Below, piece after piece: positions 5,380 to 10,555 of a stretch of 10,555 nucleotides of DNA. The position numbers were made by a program, and so were the translations under genes. The stretch is from Bacteroidia bacterium. GTDB lineage: Bacteria; Bacteroidota; Bacteroidia; Flavobacteriales; Flavobacteriaceae. The notes beneath the pieces are model-generated. The model searched no databases, was not told the origin of the DNA, and was given only the letters and a program-made list of their open reading frames with translations. The stretch spans positions 1 through 10,555 of the forward strand of contig JAUIAA010000050.1 of assembly GCA_030425715.1 (NCBI GenBank), in the 5' to 3' direction. Positions within the stretch are counted from its first letter, which is position 1. The number at the start of each line of letters is the position of its first letter.

Positions 5380-7608
5380 TTATTCTTTAAGTTTAAACTT
5401 TAATTCTTTACTTTCTACCAACTTTTTATGTGTAATAAAAAAGCCTTGATTTACCTTACCATCGAGCATTACTTGATTTATTTTTCCTTTTCCTTCTTTA
5501 GTAATAATGAGTGACTTATTGCCATAATATTGTTTATTTAAATGGATGGTTATCTTATCAAATACTGGAGTGGTTAAGGTATATTCTGGATTTGCTGGGA
5601 CAATTGGGTAAAACCCCATCATGGCGTAAATTACCCAAGCCGACATGGTACCAGTATCGTCATTCCCTGGCAATCCATCAGGTGTATTTTTAAAATATGT
5701 TGTTCTTAATTCGGCTACTTTTTCTTGGCTTCTCCACTCTTCTCCTTTAATAAAATTGTATAAATAAGGATAGCCCATATCTGGTTCATTGGCCATATCA
5801 AACTGACCAGAATCAAATACTTTATTAAGTTGTTTAACATAGGCTTTATCCCCTCCCATTAAGTTTTTTAAACCTTTTACATCATGCGCAACCATAAAAG
5901 TATATTGCCAAGAATTCCCTTCAATAAACCCTTTATTTTTTTCAAAATTCGCTCCTTTTTCAGGAGTAAAATTGGCATACCAAGAGCCATCATCATTCTT
6001 TGGTCGTAATAAATTAAATTTTTTATCAAATAATTTTCTATAAGTAATTGATCTTTTTGAAAATCGTTTAAAGTCCTCTTTTTTACCCAATTCTTTTGCC
6101 AATTGTGCAATGGCATAGTCTGAAATATTATACTCTTGCGTAGTAGAAACCGAACCACTATTGGTAGTTTTGGTGGTTTGGTAGCCTTTCTCTATATAAT
6201 CTTTTAATCCTGGTCGTAATGGATTATTCTCTATTTGGTCTGCGCTTTTTAACATGGCTTCATATGCCAAATGCACATCAAAATCTTTTATTCCTCTTAA
6301 ATAAGTATCTGCCAAAACAATACCTGCGGGATCACCTACCATAGTAGTAGTTTCTGTAGCATTGAGCTCCCATTTAGGTAACCAACCACTTTCTCTGTAA
6401 ATATCAAGCATGCTTTTTACCATATCTGATTGCTGTTCTGGGTATACCAATGACATCAATTGATGGAGGTTTCTATAAGTGTCCCAAAAAGAAAAAACAG
6501 TAAATCTTGTACCTTCAGTTTTTGCGGTTTCTCTATTTGCCATTTTTGGATATTCGCCATTATAATCATTTAAAGTATTTGGATGAATTAAGGTGTGGTA
6601 TAAAGCGGTATAAAAAACAGTTTTGTCATTTTTACTTCCTCCTTCTACTTCTATTCTCGAAAGCAAATTATTCCATTGCTTATTGGTATGTTGATAAATT
6701 TCATCAAAAGCTAGGTTGGCTGTTTCTTTTTCTAAATTTTTTCTTGCATTTTCAATACTTACATAAGAAATTCCTACTTTCATTTCCACTTGAGTAGGTT
6801 GGTTAAAATGATAGGTGAAATAAGTGCCAATACTATCGCCAACCACTTCTTTTTGGTAATTTTTCATCCGTCTAGTTTTTCCGTTATAGCCCATCCATTC
6901 GGCTTCTACCCCTTTGTATTTGGCTGGTTTTTTCCATACGCCAAAGGCATCGGCTGGACGAGAAAATTTGGCTACAAAATACACTGGATACGCCTCTTCT
7001 GGTTTGTAATAGCAAAAGGTTCCTACATTTCTAACACCTTCTATTTCGGTTGACGAAACAATTTTTACCATAGCGCCTTGCTCATTGGTTAACCCTAGAC
7101 CTAAATTAATTAACACATTCGATTCCCCTTGAGGGAAAGAATATTTACTCACTCCAACTCTGGTACTTGCAGTAGTCTCTACTTTGATTTTATATTTGTT
7201 TAAAACCGTACTATAATAACCTGCTTTGGCAATTTCATTGGAATAAGTGCTTCCGTATTTTAAATGGTTCGTTTCTAGTTTACCCGTTGTTGGCATTGCC
7301 AAAATCACACCCAAATCAGGGCAGCCTACTCCACTTAAGTTTACATGCGAAAATCCGGTGAGAAAAGTATTTTCGTGCACATATGGGTTGGAAAGCCAAC
7401 GACTATCTTTTTCTAAGCTATTTTGTTTTCCTGCTACGTTAAACGGAGACACACTCACCATCCCTCTAGGTGCGATGGCTCCAGGATTTGTTGCTCCAAA
7501 GTTTGAAGTGCCTATAAAAGGATTTACATATTCTACAGGGTTTTGTGCATGAACAATCCCACACAACAACACTAGAAAATAGAAAAAAATATTTTTAAAA
7601 AACTGCAT
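5380..7608 (-). CDS. GH92 exo-alpha-mannosidase, secreted
   Basis: This is a 742-residue, full-length GH92 enzyme: Ca2+-dependent inverting exo-alpha-mannosidases that trim mannose from N-glycans. The signal peptide ends VHA/Q (residues 19-22). The N-terminal beta-sandwich carries NPFIGTSNFGATNPGAIAPRG (split over 29-49). The (alpha/alpha)6 domain carries FSFWDTYR (372-379), the catalytic acid E563 in FIEGNSWQYTF, the plus-one-site segment FDMANEPDMGYPYLY (N607-E608-P609-D610) and the catalytic-base segment GLPGNDDTGTMSAW (N649, D650, D651). The NEPD segment differs from the HEPS reported for alpha-1,2-specific members, so alpha-1,3 or another linkage is more likely; this is inferred from recalled family work. 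The acid is Glu, unlike the Gln described in mannose-6-phosphate-uncapping members. I chose the ATG at 7608, since the frame's TTG at 7614 adds only two residues. The gap from GH29 is 9 bases. Confidence 0.95.
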   Translation of the reverse strand: MQFFKNIFFYFLVLLCGIVHAQNPVEYVNPFIGTSNFGATNPGAIAPRGMVSVSPFNVAGKQNSLEKDSRWLSNPYVHENTFLTGFSHVNLSGVGCPDLGVILAMPTTGKLETNHLKYGSTYSNEIAKAGYYSTVLNKYKIKVETTASTRVGVSKYSFPQGESNVLINLGLGLTNEQGAMVKIVSSTEIEGVRNVGTFCYYKPEEAYPVYFVAKFSRPADAFGVWKKPAKYKGVEAEWMGYNGKTRRMKNYQKEVVGDSIGTYFTYHFNQPTQVEMKVGISYVSIENARKNLEKETANLAFDEIYQHTNKQWNNLLSRIEVEGGSKNDKTVFYTALYHTLIHPNTLNDYNGEYPKMANRETAKTEGTRFTVFSFWDTYRNLHQLMSLVYPEQQSDMVKSMLDIYRESGWLPKWELNATETTTMVGDPAGIVLADTYLRGIKDFDVHLAYEAMLKSADQIENNPLRPGLKDYIEKGYQTTKTTNSGSVSTTQEYNISDYAIAQLAKELGKKEDFKRFSKRSITYRKLFDKKFNLLRPKNDDGSWYANFTPEKGANFEKNKGFIEGNSWQYTFMVAHDVKGLKNLMGGDKAYVKQLNKVFDSGQFDMANEPDMGYPYLYNFIKGEEWRSQEKVAELRTTYFKNTPDGLPGNDDTGTMSAWVIYAMMGFYPIVPANPEYTLTTPVFDKITIHLNKQYYGNKSLIITKEGKGKINQVMLDGKVNQGFFITHKKLVESKELKFKLKE

Positions 7609-7617
7609 AAACAATAA

Positions 7618-9120
7618 TTATTGATTGATAATTCCTGTGACTTGAAAGGTCCAAACATATTTACAAGGAGGATTGTTTTGTAATTTTTCTGGGACCTTAA
7701 TTTTTAAACCATTATCTGTCATAGTCCAATCAATCTTTCCACTAGAGCCTAAAAGTTTTATTTTCGCTTTGTTGGTTACATTTATAGCATTGATTACTAT
7801 TTCTTCTGGTATTTTATTTTCTCCTTCTTCAGCCATATAAAACAAGAACACTTCTCCATCTTTATTCTGTGTCATACAAATATTATTTTCTTTGTAAGGA
7901 GAAATTGGTTTGGTTGCATAAATTGCAGATTTATTTACTTTCATCCAAGCGGCATATTCTTCTAACAAATCATAAGCTCCTTGTTGCCAAGTCCCATCTG
8001 GTCCAGGCGCAATATTCAGTAATAAATTTCCTCCTTTTGCAACAATATCTACCAACATTTGAATTCCTTTTCTACCACTCATATAAGTTGCATTCTCTGT
8101 ATGCGACCAACCTCCCCCTGAAATAATACAAGATTCCCAAGGGTATGGTAATGTTTTTTCAGGAACACGATTTTCTGGTGTTAAATAATTTTGATTTTTA
8201 CCATGTACTGCTCTATCCACCACAATCAAACCAGGTTGTTTGGTTCTTGCTTTTTTTACTAGCTCGTCCATTTTAATATCTTGATTTACAACCCTGTGTT
8301 TAATAAACCCATTACCTGATTTATTTTCTGCAAACTTTCCTGCATAGGCACTTTGTATGGCTTCTTTTGGTTCTTTTGCTACCCAGCCCCCATCTAACCA
8401 TAAAATATCTACTTTTCCATAGTCTGACATCAATTCTAATATTTGGTTATGGGTAAAATTGACATATTTTTCCCATTTTTCTGGATACGCTGAGGGATCG
8501 TAATTTACATTTCTATCGAATGGAGGAAAGTATGGATCCCAATAATTTTCATAGTGCCAGTCTGGTTTAGAAAAATAGGCACCAACCCAAAAATCTTTAG
8601 CTCTAAACGCATTAAAAATTTCTTTGGTAACATTTGCTCTTGGATTGGTGCTAAATGCACACTCCTTATCCGTTATTTTATAATCTGTATATTTTGAATC
8701 AAACATGGTAAAGCCATCGTGGTGTTTGGTGGTAAAAACCATATACTTCATTCCTGCATCCTTTGCAGCCTTCGCCCATTTTTCAGGGTCGAATTTTGTT
8801 GGATTAAAGGTTTTTTTCAAACCTTCATATTCCTTTTTATATTCAAAATAATTTTGAGGGTTTGCCCCTTTTTTGCGTTCGCACCACCCATAATCTTCTG
8901 GACAAAGGGACCAAGACTCTACAATGCCCCATTGGCTATAAGCTCCCCAATGCATTAACAAACCAAATTTTTTGTCCTGCCACTGTTCTAGTTTTTCTAA
9001 AACAAATGGATTGGTTTCAGGCACATATCGTTCATCTTCATAAATGGCTTGTGCTATTCCGGTAAAGGAAATAAACAAGCAAATTAAAAGTATTTTAGCA
9101 TGAATTATTTTTTTAAACAT
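7618..9120 (-). CDS. GH29 alpha-L-fucosidase, secreted
   Basis: This 500-residue retaining alpha-L-fucosidase starts at the ATG at 9120, which directly precedes a clean Sec signal peptide (MFKKIIHAKILLICLFISF, cleavage near AQA/I, residue 25). An in-frame ATG at 9153 would overlap the upstream gene by 11 bases and put a polar extension before the signal, so it is disfavoured. GH29 motifs: KFGLLMHWGAYS (51-62, His58 in the fucose pocket), FTTKHHDGFTMFDS (129-142), the nucleophile D243 in ILWLDGG (239-245), PWESC (327-331, with E329 a plausible acid/base) and GGNLLLNIAPGPDG (363-376). A C-terminal beta-sandwich of about 85 residues follows (from about 410). In this operon the likely substrate is fucose on N-glycan cores or antennae. 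Linkage (alpha-1,6, alpha-1,3 or alpha-1,2) cannot be read from the sequence. The gap to the upstream stop is 22 bases. Confidence 0.95.
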   Translation of the reverse strand: MFKKIIHAKILLICLFISFTGIAQAIYEDERYVPETNPFVLEKLEQWQDKKFGLLMHWGAYSQWGIVESWSLCPEDYGWCERKKGANPQNYFEYKKEYEGLKKTFNPTKFDPEKWAKAAKDAGMKYMVFTTKHHDGFTMFDSKYTDYKITDKECAFSTNPRANVTKEIFNAFRAKDFWVGAYFSKPDWHYENYWDPYFPPFDRNVNYDPSAYPEKWEKYVNFTHNQILELMSDYGKVDILWLDGGWVAKEPKEAIQSAYAGKFAENKSGNGFIKHRVVNQDIKMDELVKKARTKQPGLIVVDRAVHGKNQNYLTPENRVPEKTLPYPWESCIISGGGWSHTENATYMSGRKGIQMLVDIVAKGGNLLLNIAPGPDGTWQQGAYDLLEEYAAWMKVNKSAIYATKPISPYKENNICMTQNKDGEVFLFYMAEEGENKIPEEIVINAINVTNKAKIKLLGSSGKIDWTMTDNGLKIKVPEKLQNNPPCKYVWTFQVTGIINQ

Positions 9121-9142
9121 AACTTTTGATAATTTAATGTTA

Positions 9143-10555
9143 TTATAAAGCATTTAATAATTTCTTTTTGGTTTTTCGGTAATCAGTAATGGATAAATTA
9201 TAATCGGTATAACTTCTAAACAAATTTTGTATTAATTTTTTGTATAACTTTTCATCTTTCCTTTTAAGCAATTGTAGTAAATCATAATCTTCACAACCTA
9301 CACGATGTGCTTCAAACCTAATCGAAGATAATGGGCCTTTTTTTCCAGGATAAATTACATGGGTATCACCAGCAGGTAAATAATTGTTTGCACTGGCAAC
9401 TGGTGAGGGGTGCTTTACAACACTTTGCTTAAATGGATTGCCATAGTATTGATTTAAACCCCAATGTAAGTACCCGTTTGTATCATAATAAGCTGCACCC
9501 CAACCAAAATATACTTGACGCAGTTTTTCCATATCTAAGGTTCTATTTAACCACTTACCTCCAGGAATTAAACAAGTGTACACCAAAATTTTCTCTCCCT
9601 GCTTTTCTCTTGCCCTAAAAAAAGATTCATTTTCTTGAAAATCATTAATCAATGGACACCAAATATCTACCGCACCTGCTAAATTATCTCTGTCATTGGT
9701 GGCCTCCATTATTTTTATTTCTGGAAATATCTTCTTTATTTGAATTGCAACATCTTTGTAGCACTTAGCATTTACTGCAGTAGGTTCATCCGAGATGTGT
9801 TGTAGCCAACTTTCTTCCAAATTATATTTTTTAACAAAGCTGTATATCTGTTCCATCAAAACTTCAACATCCTTTTGGCCATCCTCTTTATAATATCTCT
9901 TTTTTGTGAGTGCCACCTTTAATTCTGGATCCCCCCAATCATCTCCCTCTCCTCGATTCATCAAATGTGGTGCTTCAAAATATTTAAATCCTTGATCTCT
10001 AAAAACATTGATATAACGAATCATTTTTGATTCATCTAAGCTTATTATTCCATTTTCATACTGAATCAATTCTTGTGGTATAGTAATGGAATTTTGACGG
10101 CCATAAGCCATCAATTCCGCATATTTATGTAGCATTTCAAACCAAGAATCTGACCACCTTTCTACATTATGATACGACTCCATCTTGCCTAAATTAAACC
10201 AATTGGTGTAAAAAAAATTGCTTTCCGAAAGTTTTGGCAATTTTACATTATGTACTTTGATGTGAAAAGTGGCCTGCTGTTCTGTCCCATTTAAATTCAC
10301 ATTAATTTTAACCTTATAATTGCCTGCAAACGCTATTTCTCCCTTTGGAATGGACAACCGCAATGCTGTATAATTGGTAGTACTCTCCACACTATTTTTT
10401 ACTAAAGGTTGGATTACCTCAAAAATACGAAAAGGAGCTCTTCGAATAACATCCGGATTTATTTTATTTAAAAACTGCTCCGTTCTACTATCCACACCAG
10501 TGTTTTGTTCTACTGGTACATCTATTAACTGACTAAATACCTGGTTAGAAATATC
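9143..10555 (-). CDS. DUF4091 / GH123-like glycoside hydrolase (5' end cut off)
   Basis: The frame is open to the right edge of the window, leaving 470 residues; the true N-terminus and any signal peptide lie outside. An internal GTG at 10495 is not a convincing start, because the 20 codons before it read on as coding sequence. Numbering from the edge, residues about 1-105 form the end of an N-terminal beta-sandwich. The rest matches the DUF4091/GH123 catalytic barrel: FYTNWFNLGKM (115-125), a WLQHISDEP segment (250-258) with adjacent D256-E257, YFGWGAAYYDTNGYLHWGLN (349-368), GDTHVIYPG (396-404) and SIRFEAHRVGCEDYDLL (411-427). GH123 enzymes are beta-N-acetylgalactosaminidases that use a neighbouring Asp-Glu pair for substrate-assisted catalysis, and the D256-E257 pair fits that pattern. 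Removal of terminal beta-GalNAc or GlcNAc from N-glycan antennae is an inference, since most DUF4091 proteins are uncharacterised. It is the furthest-upstream visible gene of the operon. Confidence 0.86.
   Translation of the reverse strand, partial: DISNQVFSQLIDVPVEQNTGVDSRTEQFLNKINPDVIRRAPFRIFEVIQPLVKNSVESTTNYTALRLSIPKGEIAFAGNYKVKINVNLNGTEQQATFHIKVHNVKLPKLSESNFFYTNWFNLGKMESYHNVERWSDSWFEMLHKYAELMAYGRQNSITIPQELIQYENGIISLDESKMIRYINVFRDQGFKYFEAPHLMNRGEGDDWGDPELKVALTKKRYYKEDGQKDVEVLMEQIYSFVKKYNLEESWLQHISDEPTAVNAKCYKDVAIQIKKIFPEIKIMEATNDRDNLAGAVDIWCPLINDFQENESFFRAREKQGEKILVYTCLIPGGKWLNRTLDMEKLRQVYFGWGAAYYDTNGYLHWGLNQYYGNPFKQSVVKHPSPVASANNYLPAGDTHVIYPGKKGPLSSIRFEAHRVGCEDYDLLQLLKRKDEKLYKKLIQNLFRSYTDYNLSITDYRKTKKKLLNAL

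Larger units (their letters stand above)
1..10555 (-). other. Seven-gene N-glycan degradation operon (both ends outside the window)
   Basis: All seven genes run leftwards with intergenic gaps of 22, 9, 5, 18, 4 and 3 bases. No gap can hold a Bacteroidota promoter (TTTG about 20 bases before TAnnTTTG) or a hairpin terminator, so one transcript is expected, starting right of the window. Family content (PNGase F-like, GH18, DUF4838, GH92, GH29, GH123-like) converges on N-glycans. SusC/SusD, a sensor-regulator and any sulfatase or sialidase are not visible here. No stretch above 300 bases lacks a gene. Confidence 0.85.

Noticed and set aside
5877..6158. Minus-strand 93-codon frame inside GH92
   Set aside because: It is an out-of-frame shadow of the mannosidase, which is intact through this region.
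6507..7552. Plus-strand frames opposite GH92, some hydrophobic and membrane-like
   Set aside because: Their Phe/Leu-rich appearance arises from the complement of Lys/Asn/Glu-rich codons of the mannosidase; no start context or family resemblance.
7543..7608. GH92 as a lipoprotein because of LLC in its signal peptide
   Set aside because: The Cys is preceded by LL rather than a small residue and a good signal-peptidase-I site (VHA/Q) follows.
9121..9153. Eleven-residue longer start (ATG at 9153) for the GH29 fucosidase
   Set aside because: It overlaps the upstream gene and adds a polar segment ahead of the signal peptide that begins MFKK at 9120.
10493..10495. GTG at 10495 as the start of the DUF4091 gene
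   Set aside because: The frame stays open and protein-like to the window edge and the beta-sandwich domain would be truncated; the gene is simply cut by the right boundary.

Overview
The window is a compact, one-direction block of seven genes, all on the minus strand. It is almost certainly the enzyme part of a polysaccharide-utilisation-type locus from a Bacteroidota bacterium, most likely Flavobacteriia. The basis is low G+C (about one third by eye), strings of secreted glycoside hydrolases of Bacteroidota-typical families (GH92, GH29, DUF4838, DUF4091/GH123-like), PNGase F-type amidase, lipoprotein signals with lysine right after the cysteine, and weak A-rich leaders rather than strong Shine-Dalgarno sites. 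The species cannot be told from the sequence.

Read in the direction of transcription (right to left), the genes are: a DUF4091/GH123-like hydrolase (5' end cut by the right edge, ends 9143); GH29 alpha-L-fucosidase (9120-7618); GH92 alpha-mannosidase (7608-5380); PNGase F-like amidase (5374-4196, apparent TTG start); a DUF4838 lipoprotein, the family related to GH163 endo-beta-N-acetylglucosaminidases (4177-1928); a secreted endonuclease/exonuclease/phosphatase-fold protein (1923-1087); and a GH18 lipoprotein with an intact chitinase-type catalytic motif (1083 to beyond the left edge). The gaps between genes are 22, 9, 5, 18, 4 and 3 bases, so there is no room for internal promoters or terminators and the block should be one operon. 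No SusC/SusD pair, regulator, transporter, RNA gene, mobile element or CRISPR array is in the window.

Together the set reads as an N-glycan dismantling pathway. PNGase F-like amidase would cut the Asn-GlcNAc bond. The GH18 and DUF4838 proteins are candidates for cutting between or near the core GlcNAc residues. GH92 would remove alpha-mannose, GH29 alpha-fucose, and the GH123-like protein possibly terminal beta-N-acetylhexosamine. The two lipoproteins are the endo-type candidates and the exo-enzymes carry ordinary signal peptides, which suggests release at the cell surface and trimming in the periplasm. The least explained members are the phosphatase/nuclease-fold protein, the DUF4838 protein, the DUF4091 protein and the choice of a chitinase-type rather than ENGase-type GH18. 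Every visible reading frame is intact, with no frameshifts or pseudogenes.
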